From: JBDTNL01 sp039933785
Lineage (GTDB): Bacteria > Acidobacteriota > Thermoanaerobaculia > Multivoradales > JAGPDF01
DNA length: 52,954 nucleotides
NCBI GenBank assembly: GCA_039933785.1
Contig: JBDTNL010000026.1
Location: forward strand, 1-52,954
Direction: 5' to 3'
Shown: one piece after another, positions 42,465 through 50,442 of the stretch
How positions within the stretch are numbered: position 1 is the first letter of the stretch
Layout of the letters: the number at the start of each line of letters is the position of its first letter
Made by a program: the position numbers and the translations under genes
Notes under the pieces: model-generated
What the model was told of the DNA's origin: nothing
Database searches by the model: none
What the model saw: only the letters and a program-made list of their open reading frames with translations

Positions 42465-42495
42465 ACTATAGCCGTTCACCCGCGGCGGTTGTCAA
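42465..42495 (-). promoter_or_regulatory. Promoter of the leader peptide-aroDE-his-trp unit
   Basis: On the minus strand TTGACA (42490-42495, perfect consensus) and TATAGT (42465-42470, 5 of 6) are 19 nt apart, slightly long. The predicted start is A42458. The -35 region overlaps the divergent control region of the ETF-QO gene. Confidence 0.7.
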
Positions 42496-42571
42496 GGCTC
42501 GGCACCGAGAAGTGTTACGATTCCAGCGCGACAACAAGCCGGAAACCCTTATACGACGGGAGTTTGGAACG

Positions 42572-44275
42572 ATGCCGGAGAGCAGCGAGATTGCCCGCGA
42601 AAAGCTCGATATCGACGTTCTCTTCGTCGGTGCGGGCCCGGCGAACCTGGCCGGCGCCTACCATCTGGCGCGTCTGCTGAAGCAGCACAACGCCACCGCG
42701 AAGGACAAGCTCGAGGTCTCGATCGCGGTGCTCGAGAAGGGCAAGGAGATCGGCAGCCACGCGCTCTCTGGCGCGGTCGTCGACCCGCGAGCGTTCAAGG
42801 AATTGCTCCCCGAGACTTGGCACGAAGCGCCGTTCGAAGGCGAGGTCAAGCAGGAGAAGCTGCTCTGGCTGACCAAGAACGGCAAGTTCTCGATGCCCAT
42901 CCCGCCGATGCTCGACAACCGCGGGAAATATGTCGCTTCGCTCGGACGTTTGGTGCGCTGGTTGGCGCCGCAGGTCGAAGCGCTGGGCGTCGACATCTTC
43001 TGCGAGTTCCCGGCCGTGGAGGCTCTGATCGAGGGCGGCAAAGTCGTCGGCGTTCGCATCGGCGACAAGGGGATCGACAAGCACGGCAAACCCAAGGCGA
43101 GCTTCGAAGCCGGCATCGACATCCGCACCAAGGTCGTGGTGCTCGGCGAGGGTCCGCGCGGGACGCTCGCCAAGCAACTCGACGAGACGCTGCAGCTGCG
43201 CGCCGGCAAGAATCCCGAGGTCTACGCCCTCGGGATCAAGGAGGTCTGGGACGTTCCCGCGGGCCGCATGGCGGCGGGCGATGTCGTGCATTCGATGCAC
43301 TGGCCGCTCGGGATGAGCACGTTCGGCGGCGGCTTCATCTATGGAATGCGCGAGAACCAGGTGATCGTAGGGCTGGTCGTCGGGCTCGACTATTCGAATC
43401 CCCTGCTCGACCCCCACCAGGAATTCCAGCGCTACAAGACCCATCCATTCCTTCGCGACCTGTTGCAAGGCGGCAAAATGCAGTTCTTCGGCGCGAAGGC
43501 GATCCCCGAGGGTGGGTTCTGGTCGATGCCGAAGCTCTCCGGCGATGGCTTCATGCTGGTCGGCGACTCTGGCGGATTCCTCAACAGCCAACGGCTCAAG
43601 GGGATTCATCTCGCCATGAAGTCCGGCATGTTGGCCGCGGAGACGATCTTCGAGACGCTCCAGTCAGGAGGCGCGAATGCCTCCGTGCTCGGTGCCGCCG
43701 AGCTCGCGAGCTACGAGAGCAAGTTCCGCTCGAGCTGGGCCTACGACGAGCTCTATGCGGTGCGCAACTTCCACCAGGCGTTCGATCACGGTGCGCTCGG
43801 CGGGATGCTCCAGGCCGGCCTCGGCCTGATCAGCGGCGGGCGTGGATGGGGCTTGAAGGATCGGCTGGCGACCCGCGCCGGGCACGAGCATCTCCGGCGC
43901 CTCGATCTACCCAGTTCGAGCTCGACGGCTCCAGCCGCCGTGCCCGTGGACGGCCGCCTCACCTTCGACAAGCTCGCCGACGTTTACAACTCGGCCACCG
44001 CGCATGAAGAGGACCAGCCGGTGCACCTGCACGTCGCCGATCTGTCGATCTGCGTCGACCAGTGCGTGCGCGAGTTCCAGAACCCCTGTCAGCGATTTTG
44101 TCCCGCCGCGGTCTACGAGATGGTCAGCGATGCCGCGGCGCCGAGTGGTAGGCGCTTGCAGATCAACGCCAGCAACTGCGTGCACTGCAAGACCTGCGAC
44201 ATCATGGATCCGTACCAGATCATCAACTGGGTGCCGCCGGAGGGCGGCGGCGGTCCGAACTACGGGCGGATGTAG
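42572..44275 (+). CDS. Electron transfer flavoprotein-ubiquinone oxidoreductase
   Basis: 567 residues from ATG 42572 with GGGAG about 9 nt upstream. The protein carries electrons from ETF to the quinone pool at the membrane. FAD-binding: 'IDVLFVGAGPANLAGAYHLARLL' and 'VAVLEKGKEIGSHALSGAVVDPRAFKELLP'. Quinone/membrane region: 'HSMHWPLGMSTFGGGFIYGMRENQVIVGLVVGLDYSNPLLDPHQEFQRYKTHP'. The [4Fe-4S] cluster Cys are in 'NPCQRFCPAAVYE' and 'NCVHCKTCDIMDPYQIINWVPPEGGGGPNY'. Length is normal. No etfA/etfB is in the window. It is divergent from the his-trp leader. Confidence 0.95.
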   Translation: MPESSEIAREKLDIDVLFVGAGPANLAGAYHLARLLKQHNATAKDKLEVSIAVLEKGKEIGSHALSGAVVDPRAFKELLPETWHEAPFEGEVKQEKLLWLTKNGKFSMPIPPMLDNRGKYVASLGRLVRWLAPQVEALGVDIFCEFPAVEALIEGGKVVGVRIGDKGIDKHGKPKASFEAGIDIRTKVVVLGEGPRGTLAKQLDETLQLRAGKNPEVYALGIKEVWDVPAGRMAAGDVVHSMHWPLGMSTFGGGFIYGMRENQVIVGLVVGLDYSNPLLDPHQEFQRYKTHPFLRDLLQGGKMQFFGAKAIPEGGFWSMPKLSGDGFMLVGDSGGFLNSQRLKGIHLAMKSGMLAAETIFETLQSGGANASVLGAAELASYESKFRSSWAYDELYAVRNFHQAFDHGALGGMLQAGLGLISGGRGWGLKDRLATRAGHEHLRRLDLPSSSSTAPAAVPVDGRLTFDKLADVYNSATAHEEDQPVHLHVADLSICVDQCVREFQNPCQRFCPAAVYEMVSDAAAPSGRRLQINASNCVHCKTCDIMDPYQIINWVPPEGGGGPNYGRM

Positions 44276-44292
44276 TCGGGCCAAAATGCCAA

Positions 44293-44317
44293 GCGCCGCT
44301 CGACCTTCGAGCGGCGC
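44293..44317. terminator. Stem-loop between two convergent genes, probable bidirectional terminator
   Basis: GCGCCGCTCGA (44293-44303) and TCGAGCGGCGC (44307-44317) form a perfect 11-bp stem with a 3-nt loop, 18 nt after the ETF-QO stop and 26 nt before the end of the convergent DUF4097 gene. No U-tract follows on either strand. Confidence 0.5.
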
Positions 44318-44342
44318 CGAAGCCTGCCGTACCGATCTCGCG

Positions 44343-45536
44343 TCAGGCCTGAGGCTTGATGACGCAGTCGCCGCTGCCGGTCTCCACTCGAATCCGGGTC
44401 TTGCCGTCGCCTCGCCGCGCACCGTAAATCTCGCGTCCGTGGCGCTTGTAGACCGCATCCTCGTAGCCCACGACCAGGTCGCCACTGCCTTGGTCGGCCT
44501 CGATGTCGAACGACGCGTCGGCGCCCGCGAAGATCCGCACACTGCCCGAGCCGGTGTCTACCACGATATCGCGCGCCTTGGCGAGCGAGCTCTTGAGCGT
44601 GACGTCGCCCGAGCCGGTGTCGCCCTTGAAGGTCTCGACCTCGACACCCTCGATCCGGATATCGCCAGAGCCGGTGTCCGCGGTAAGGGTCACCACCTCG
44701 CCCGTGCCAACTCGGACGTTGCCCGAACCGGTGTCGGCGGCGAAGGTATGACCGTTCACGGTCTTCACCTCGATATCGCCGGAGCCCGTGTCGATAGTCC
44801 CGTCGCCGACCAGCGATGCCACGCGCACATCGCCTGAGCCCGTGTCCACCTTGAGATCGGCCCTCATCTCGCCCAGGCCCACGTCGCCGGATCCAGTGTC
44901 GATGGAAAGCTTGCCGTCGAAGGCCTCGATCTCGACGTCGCCGCTGCCGGTATCGATACCGAGGTCACCGCTGAGGCGACTTCCGTGCACCGAGCCGGCG
45001 CCATTGCGCAGAACCACCGCGCCTGCAGCAGGAAGCTCGATCCGCAGGTCGGCGTACAGCACCGGCACCTGGGAACGCTGGCGCGAATAGATCGAGACCT
45101 TGCGGCCCATGTATTCGAGATTGGTGCGGCTGTTGTCGAACCAGGAGCTGCCGCCGTCGCGACTGGGATAGGCGAATCCGTCATACTTGTCGACCGGATA
45201 GGAAAGCGCCCATTCGGCGCGTCCCTTGCGATCATGGCTGGTCACGAAAGCCATGGAGTCGACGATCTGACGGATCTCGGCGCTGTCCGAGCCCGCGCCG
45301 TGGATCGTGGCTTCCACCACCAACTCGCTGCCCTTTCCGGGAACGACCTGGATCGCCCCGGCAAGGTTCGCGACCCGCAGGGTTTCCCCCGTCTTGAGGG
45401 CCAGAGTGTGTCGATATACGCGTGAATAGTCACCGTCAGCCGCGTTGACCAATCCCGCGAAAGCCAGCGCCCCGGCGACCAGCATGCCGGCAACGTCCCT
45501 GATTGAGCCCGAGTTCTTGCGCTTTATGGACACCAT
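44343..45536 (-). CDS. Exported DUF4097 beta-repeat protein with ten DTGSGD repeats
   Basis: 397 residues from ATG 45536 (an AGAGG lies 6 nt upstream; ATG 45563 is a weaker alternative). A signal segment (AGMLVAGALAFAGLVNA-A) leads to an N-terminal beta domain, then about ten repeats of 19-22 residues with the core (I/V/A)-D-T-G-S-G-(D/N)-(V/I), from 'DLGIDTGSGDVEIE' to 'RVETGSGDCVIK'. This is the DUF4097/DUF4098 family of single-stranded beta-helix proteins seen at the cell surface or periplasm; the function is unknown. The repeats are also visible in the DNA, with period about 60 bp. It is convergent with ETF-QO. Confidence 0.85.
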   Translation of the reverse strand: MVSIKRKNSGSIRDVAGMLVAGALAFAGLVNAADGDYSRVYRHTLALKTGETLRVANLAGAIQVVPGKGSELVVEATIHGAGSDSAEIRQIVDSMAFVTSHDRKGRAEWALSYPVDKYDGFAYPSRDGGSSWFDNSRTNLEYMGRKVSIYSRQRSQVPVLYADLRIELPAAGAVVLRNGAGSVHGSRLSGDLGIDTGSGDVEIEAFDGKLSIDTGSGDVGLGEMRADLKVDTGSGDVRVASLVGDGTIDTGSGDIEVKTVNGHTFAADTGSGNVRVGTGEVVTLTADTGSGDIRIEGVEVETFKGDTGSGDVTLKSSLAKARDIVVDTGSGSVRIFAGADASFDIEADQGSGDLVVGYEDAVYKRHGREIYGARRGDGKTRIRVETGSGDCVIKPQA

Positions 45537-45612
45537 GGATGCCTCTACGCTCTGGAAAGGCAAAGGTTCCGCCCCGGCGCCCCTCCGGGGCTGAAATGGG
45601 GCGATTTGGGGG

Positions 45613-46866
45613 TCAGCCCAGGAATCGGCGCATGATCAGCGCGCCGTTGGTGCCGCCGAACCCGAACGAGTTGGTGAGCGCCACGTCCAATTGAATCGGC
45701 CGCGGGCTGCCGGGGACGAAATCGAGATCGCAACCCTCATCCGCCGTTTCCAGGTTGATCGTCGCGGGCAGGACCTGATCCCGTATGGCCAGGGCCAAGA
45801 AACCCGCTTCGAGCCCACCCGCCGCACCCAGCAAGTGGCCGGTCGAGGACTTGGTCGACGAAACCGCCAAGCGATGCGCGTGCTCGCCGAAGACTTGGTG
45901 GATGGCCTTCACCTCGGCGAGGTCGCCGAGCGACGTCGAGGTGCCGTGGGCATTGATGTACTGAATGCTTTCCCTCGGCAATCCGGCGTCGGCGAGCGCG
46001 GCGCGCATGACCTGGACCGCTCCGCGACCCTCGGGGTGGGGCGCCGACATGTGGTACGCATCGGCGCTCATGCCGTAGCCGACGATCTCGCAGTAGATTG
46101 CCGCCCCCCGCTGCTTAGCCTGCTCGAGCTCCTCGAGCACCAGGATCCCGGCGCCCTCGCCGATGACGAAGCCGTCGCGGTCCTTGTCCCATGGGCGCGA
46201 GGCCTTTTCAGGCTCGTCGTTTCGTTCCGACAACGCGCGCATCGAGGAGAACCCGCCCAGGGCGAGGGGCGACATCACGCTCTCGCTGCCGCCGCAGAGC
46301 ATGGTGTCGGCATAGTCCATCTGGATCTGCCGGAACGCGTCGCCAACCGCATGGAGGCCCGTGGTGCAGGCCGTACACGGAGCCGTATTCGGCCCCCGAG
46401 CGCCATATTTGATGGAGATCTGCCCCGCGGCGAGATTCACGATCAGGCCGGGGATGAAGAACGGCGAGATGCGGTCGGGGCCCTTCTCGATCAGCGTCGA
46501 GTGCGTGCGCTCGATCAACGGCAAGCCGCCGATTCCCGAACCGACAATCACGCCCACACGCTCGGCGTTCTCCTCGGTGACCGCGAACCCCGCATCCTCG
46601 AGCGCGAAGTGCGCGCCGCCCAACGCGTAGTGGATGAAGGTGTCGCACTTCTTGACTTCCTTCTTGTCCATGTAGAGCGTGGGCTCGAAGCCCTTCACCT
46701 CACCCGCGATGCGAGTGGCGAAGGCGCTGGCGTCGAACCGCGTGATCGGACCGATACCGCTCTTCCCGAGGAGCAGCGCATCCCAGGTTTCGCGCGTGCC
46801 GACGCCGAGGGGAGACACCAGTCCAACCCCCGTCACGACCACGCGCCGGCGCCCGCTAATCGTCAT
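45613..46866 (-). CDS. fabF: 3-oxoacyl-[acyl-carrier-protein] synthase II
   Basis: 417 residues. Condenses malonyl-ACP with acyl-ACP in fatty acid elongation. The start 'RRRVVVTGVGLVSPLGVGTRETWDALLLGKSGIGPITRFD' is typical. The active-site triad is present: Cys in 'GPNTAPCTACTTGLHAVGDAF', His in 'INAHGTSTSLGDLAEV', His in 'SSTKSSTGHLLGAAGGLE'. It follows acpP after 31 nt in the same unit, the standard acpP-fabF order. Confidence 0.96.
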   Translation of the reverse strand: MTISGRRRVVVTGVGLVSPLGVGTRETWDALLLGKSGIGPITRFDASAFATRIAGEVKGFEPTLYMDKKEVKKCDTFIHYALGGAHFALEDAGFAVTEENAERVGVIVGSGIGGLPLIERTHSTLIEKGPDRISPFFIPGLIVNLAAGQISIKYGARGPNTAPCTACTTGLHAVGDAFRQIQMDYADTMLCGGSESVMSPLALGGFSSMRALSERNDEPEKASRPWDKDRDGFVIGEGAGILVLEELEQAKQRGAAIYCEIVGYGMSADAYHMSAPHPEGRGAVQVMRAALADAGLPRESIQYINAHGTSTSLGDLAEVKAIHQVFGEHAHRLAVSSTKSSTGHLLGAAGGLEAGFLALAIRDQVLPATINLETADEGCDLDFVPGSPRPIQLDVALTNSFGFGGTNGALIMRRFLG

Positions 46867-46897
46867 GTTTAGGGACCTGACTCGGCGGACCGGTGAT

Positions 46898-47146
46898 TCA
46901 GTTCTTGGCGGCAGTGCCCGAGTGGGCTTCGATGTAGTCGACCGCTTCCTTGACCCGGCCGATCTTTTCGGCGTCCTCGTCCGGGATCTCGATCCCGAAC
47001 TCCTCTTCGAACGCCATCACCAACTCCACGATATCGAGGGAATCAGCGCCCAAATCGTCGGTGAAACTGGCGTCCAGAGTGACTTCATCGGCCTCCACGC
47101 CCAGCTGTTCGACAATGATGCTCTTTACCTTGTCAGCAACCGACAT
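46898..47146 (-). CDS. acpP: Acyl carrier protein
   Basis: 82 residues from ATG 47146, with AAGGAGGG 8 nt upstream. Ser36 in 'DDLGADSLDIVELVMAFEEEFGIEIPDEDAE' takes the 4'-phosphopantetheine arm. The protein is acidic, as expected. It precedes fabF by 31 nt and both read from the promoter at 47191-47219. Confidence 0.97.
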   Translation of the reverse strand: MSVADKVKSIIVEQLGVEADEVTLDASFTDDLGADSLDIVELVMAFEEEFGIEIPDEDAEKIGRVKEAVDYIEAHSGTAAKN

Positions 47147-47190
47147 GCGAATGCCCTCCTTGAGTTTTGAACGGAAGTTATGCGGCACGG

Positions 47191-47219
47191 TTTCTAGCAC
47201 AGCAGGCGGGGCCTGTCGA
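47191..47219 (-). promoter_or_regulatory. Promoter of acpP-fabF
   Basis: On the minus strand TCGACA (47214-47219, 5 of 6 to TTGACA) and TAGAAA (47191-47196, 4 of 6) are exactly 17 nt apart. The start would be near 47184, giving a leader of about 38 nt that contains the strong ribosome site. Confidence 0.5.
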
Positions 47220-47229
47220 CCGTCGCCAC

Positions 47230-47265
47230 CGCACCAATCGCTAGCCGGGAGGCTACCACGGTGCG
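47230..47265 (+). promoter_or_regulatory. Nested inverted repeat before the purine-catabolism operon
   Basis: CGCACC (47230-47235) pairs with GGTGCG (47260-47265), and inside it TAGCC (47242-47246) pairs with GGCTA (47251-47255) around GGGA. It ends 12 nt before the allantoinase GTG start and lies in the divergent region shared with acpP. It could be an operator for a purine regulator or a 5'-leader hairpin. Confidence 0.35.
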
Positions 47266-47277
47266 ATCATTCGTCGA

Positions 47278-48627
47278 GTGAAAAACGAGCACTTTGCCCT
47301 CCGCAGCAGGCGTGTGGTCACTCCCGAGGGTGTCCGGCCGGCCCTCGTTCGGGTGCATCGGGGAAAGATCGAATCGATCGCGGTCTATGAAGGAACAAAC
47401 GATCCGAGTGAAGACCTTGGCGATCTCGTCTTGCTCCCCGGTATGGTCGACTCACACGTTCATATCAACGAACCCGGACGCACCGACTGGGAGGGCTTCG
47501 CAACCGCCACCCGCGCCGCGGCAGCGGGAGGCATCACCACCCTCGTCGACATGCCGCTCAACAGCATCCCCGCAACCACCCGCGTCGCAGCCCTCGCCCT
47601 GAAGCGCTCCGCGGCGGCCGGACAGCTCCGGGTGGATGTCGGCTTCTGGGGCGGTGTCGTCCCAGGCAATGAAGATGAGATCGAGCCCTTGTGGCGCGCC
47701 GGCGTGCTTGGCTTCAAGTGCTTCCTGGTGCCCTCCGGAGTGGATGAGTTCGAAGCGCTGTCGACGGCAGATCTCGAGCGGTCCATGCCCATCCTCTCGC
47801 GGCTCGGTGCTCCGCTCCTCGTACACGCCGAATCCCCAGGTGAAATCGAACGAGCCGCCCACGCCCAGACCGTTGGGGATCCTCGCCAATACGCCCACTA
47901 CCTCCTGACCCGGCCTCCAGAGGCCGAGGCCATGGCGATCGCCGAGATCGCACGCCTAGCACTGCGGCACGGGACTCGGGTCCACATCGTCCATGTATCC
48001 TCGATCGCCGGGCTCGCCGAAATTCGACGCGCCCGCGCCGAGGGCGCCAGGATCTCGGCCGAAACCTGCCCTCATTACCTGAGCTTTTCAGCCGAGGAAA
48101 TCCCCGACGGCGCGACCGAGCTCAAATGCGCCCCACCGATTCGGGAAGCAAAGCATCGCGAGGGGCTCTGGAATGCGCTAGCCGAAGGTCACCTAGAGCT
48201 CATCGCCTCCGACCACTCCCCCAGTCCGCCCGAGCTCAAGAATCGAGACGAGGGGAACTTCCTCTCCGCCTGGGGAGGCATCGCCTCATTGCAGGTCGCG
48301 CTAGCCGCCGCGTGGACAGGCGCCCGTCAACGGGGCCACGCGCTGACGCAGATCGCCCGATGGATGTCGTTGGAACCGGCGCGCCTGGCCGGGCTCGATC
48401 GGCGCAAGGGAGCGATTGCCCCGGGCCTCGACGCCGATCTGGTGGTCTTCGATCCCGATCGCCGGTTCACCGTGCACGGGAGCGACCTCGAGCATCGCCA
48501 TCCGCTGACCCCTTACGAAGGCCGCGAGCTCACCGGAGTGACCGTACGAACCTACGTTCGTGGACAGTTGGTCTACGATGAAGGTCGTTTCCCGAGTCCG
48601 CCCATTGGAGAGTTGCTGTCGCGATGA
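47278..48627 (+). CDS. allB: Allantoinase
   Basis: 449 residues from GTG 47278, with no clear ribosome site. Dinuclear amidohydrolase that opens allantoin to allantoate. Metal ligands: His60 and His62 (LPGMVDSHVHINEPGRTDWEGF), the carboxylated Lys in 'LGFKCFLVPSGVDEF', His in 'LLVHAESPGE' and 'VHIVHVSSIAG', Asp in 'ELIASDHSPSPPELKN'. The 'DEGNFLSAWGGIASLQ' stretch is typical for allantoinase versus dihydropyrimidinase. First of four coupled purine-degradation genes; its stop overlaps the next start by 4 nt. Confidence 0.93.
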   Translation: MKNEHFALRSRRVVTPEGVRPALVRVHRGKIESIAVYEGTNDPSEDLGDLVLLPGMVDSHVHINEPGRTDWEGFATATRAAAAGGITTLVDMPLNSIPATTRVAALALKRSAAAGQLRVDVGFWGGVVPGNEDEIEPLWRAGVLGFKCFLVPSGVDEFEALSTADLERSMPILSRLGAPLLVHAESPGEIERAAHAQTVGDPRQYAHYLLTRPPEAEAMAIAEIARLALRHGTRVHIVHVSSIAGLAEIRRARAEGARISAETCPHYLSFSAEEIPDGATELKCAPPIREAKHREGLWNALAEGHLELIASDHSPSPPELKNRDEGNFLSAWGGIASLQVALAAAWTGARQRGHALTQIARWMSLEPARLAGLDRRKGAIAPGLDADLVVFDPDRRFTVHGSDLEHRHPLTPYEGRELTGVTVRTYVRGQLVYDEGRFPSPPIGELLSR

Positions 48628-50102
48628 CTGACTTCACCGAGTTGCCGGATCTCGCCGCCGAACGACTGGGCGGGACCGTGATCCACGCCAACGACGAGTT
48701 CTTCGCCGAGAAGGAAAATCTGCTCCTGGCGAAGCCGGCGATCTTCATCGCCGACCGCTACACCGATCGCGGAAAGTGGATGGACGGCTGGGAGACTCGC
48801 CGGCGCCGGACCCCGGGCCACGATTTCGCAGTCGTCCGCCTCGGGCTTGCCGGCGTCGTCCGAGGTGTGGTCGTCGACACCGCCTTCTTCAAGGGCAACT
48901 TCCCGGAATCGTGCTCGATCGAAGCCTGCTGTCTCGATCGCGATCCCCAAGCGGAGGACACCGCGGAGTCGACGCGGTGGATCGAGATCCTTCCGCGCTC
49001 GATCCTCGCCGGTGACTCGGCCAACCTGTTCACCGTCGACAGCCCGCTTCGATTCACCCACCTGCGGCTCAATATCTTCCCGGACGGCGGCGTCGCGCGC
49101 CTGCGCGTGCACGGCGAGCCGATGCCGCATTGGCCCGCTGTCTCGGCGCGACTGGATCTCGCGGCGCTTGCCAACGGAGCCTGGGTGGTCGCGGCGAGCG
49201 ATCGCTTCTTCGGGCCGCCCCATAGTCTCGGCCTACCCGGCCCATCGATCGGGATGCACGACGGCTGGGAGACCCGACGACGGAGGGGTCCGGGCCACGA
49301 CTGGGTGATCGTTCGCTTGGCGACCGAGGGCGTCGTCGAGAGCGCCTGTGTCGACACCAGCCACTTCAAGGGCAATGCCCCGGGCAGCTGCACGTTGGAA
49401 GGCTGCTCCTCTCCCGATCGCGTTCCCCGGGCCGACGTGGCCTGGCACGCGCTCGCCCCAGAGAGCCCATTGCAGCCCAACACAGTGCACGATTTCAACG
49501 ACCTCGTCGCAGGCTCCGCGATCACGCATGCCCGGCTCGCCATCTACCCCGATGGCGGCGTCGCTCGTTTGCGCCTCTATGGCGCAGCCACCGAGCGCGG
49601 CCGAGTCGAGGCCAGCCTGCGCTGGCTCAACGCTCTGCCCCCATTGGCGGCGGCGACCGAGCTCAGTGCCTGCTGCGCGGCCAAGAGTTGGGCTCGAGCC
49701 GTGACGGCGGCTAGACCCTTCGCCACTCTCGAAGAGCTTCACGCCGCGTCCGCACAGGCTGCTCGGGACATGGGCCGCGAAGATCTCCTCGAGGCGTTCT
49801 CTGCCCATGCAACTCTCGGCCAGCTCAGCGAATCGCACGGGTCGAATCAGGAGCAGGCCGGCGCCTCGCTGGCCTCGCCCGAAACTCGTACCCGCCTTTC
49901 CGAGCTCAATCGGCGGTACGCGGAACGCTTCGGGTACGTGTTCCTGCTCTCGGCGACCGGCAAGAGCGGCGACGAGATGGCGACCCAGTGCGCGGCCCGC
50001 CTGGACAACGAGGCCGCGCGCGAGCTCGAAATCGCGGCCGCCGAGTTGCACAAGATCACCGCACTACGCCTGCAGAAGCTGCTCGGAGGATCCCCGAAGT
50101 GA
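48624..50102 (+). CDS. Allantoicase fused to OHCU decarboxylase
   Basis: 492 residues with two enzymes. Residues 1 to about 325 are allantoicase with its two repeated halves ('GKWMDGWETRRRRTPGHDFAVVRLGLAGVVRGVVVDTAFFKGNFPES' and 'IGMHDGWETRRRRGPGHDWVIVRLATEGVVESACVDTSHFKGNAPGS' each cut here only to show the duplication). Residues about 335-492 are OHCU decarboxylase (UraD): 'SACCAAKSWARAVTAARPF', the catalytic His in 'FSAHATLGQL' (consensus H-P-R-I-G), 'SNQEQAGA', 'LNRRYAERFGYVFLLSATGKSGDEM', 'ELEIAAAELHKITALRLQKLL'. So one polypeptide covers a pathway step before allantoinase and the step after it. It overlaps allB and the HIU hydrolase gene by 4 nt. Confidence 0.9.
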   Translation: MTDFTELPDLAAERLGGTVIHANDEFFAEKENLLLAKPAIFIADRYTDRGKWMDGWETRRRRTPGHDFAVVRLGLAGVVRGVVVDTAFFKGNFPESCSIEACCLDRDPQAEDTAESTRWIEILPRSILAGDSANLFTVDSPLRFTHLRLNIFPDGGVARLRVHGEPMPHWPAVSARLDLAALANGAWVVAASDRFFGPPHSLGLPGPSIGMHDGWETRRRRGPGHDWVIVRLATEGVVESACVDTSHFKGNAPGSCTLEGCSSPDRVPRADVAWHALAPESPLQPNTVHDFNDLVAGSAITHARLAIYPDGGVARLRLYGAATERGRVEASLRWLNALPPLAAATELSACCAAKSWARAVTAARPFATLEELHAASAQAARDMGREDLLEAFSAHATLGQLSESHGSNQEQAGASLASPETRTRLSELNRRYAERFGYVFLLSATGKSGDEMATQCAARLDNEAARELEIAAAELHKITALRLQKLLGGSPK

Positions 50103-50437
50103 GCGCCATCACGACCCACGTCCTCGACCTCACGCGGGGCCGCCCCGCTGCTGGAATCAAGGTCCTCCTCGAGTTTTTAGACGGCCACGACTGGCGTCCG
50201 GCGGGCTCCGGCATCACCGACGCCGACGGTCGCTGCCGCGAGCTCCTCGCCTCTCCACCCTCGAACGGAACGTATCGCCTGCGCTTTGACACTGGCCGCT
50301 ATTTCGTGACGCAGGGTGTGGTTCCGTTCTACCCGGAAGTCGTGGTGAGCTTCGTCGTCGAGACCACCGCGGCGCCGCATTTCCACGTGCCCCTCCTGCT
50401 CAGCCCCTTCGGCTACAGCACGTATCGAGGAAGTTGA
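50099..50437 (+). CDS. uraH: 5-hydroxyisourate hydrolase (transthyretin-like)
   Basis: 112 residues from GTG 50099, overlapping the previous stop (GTGA). It hydrolyses 5-hydroxyisourate to OHCU. Family landmarks: 'ITTHVLDLTRGRPAAGIKVLLEF' with the active-site His, 'GITDADGRCRELL' with Arg, 'FYPEVVVSFVV', 'HFHVPLLLSPFGYSTYRGS' with the diagnostic C-terminal Y-R-G-S. Normal length. Confidence 0.95.
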   Translation: MSAITTHVLDLTRGRPAAGIKVLLEFLDGHDWRPAGSGITDADGRCRELLASPPSNGTYRLRFDTGRYFVTQGVVPFYPEVVVSFVVETTAAPHFHVPLLLSPFGYSTYRGS

Positions 50438-50442
50438 ACGCG

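Noticed and set aside
41930..42571. N-terminal extension of ETF-QO on the plus strand
   Set aside because: It is antisense to aroDE and its leader; ATG 42572 has a ribosome site and begins the FAD domain at the usual distance.
44500..45000. Tandem DNA repeat / CRISPR-like array
   Set aside because: The period of about 60 bp follows the coding frame of the DUF4097 protein; there are no identical repeats with unique spacers.
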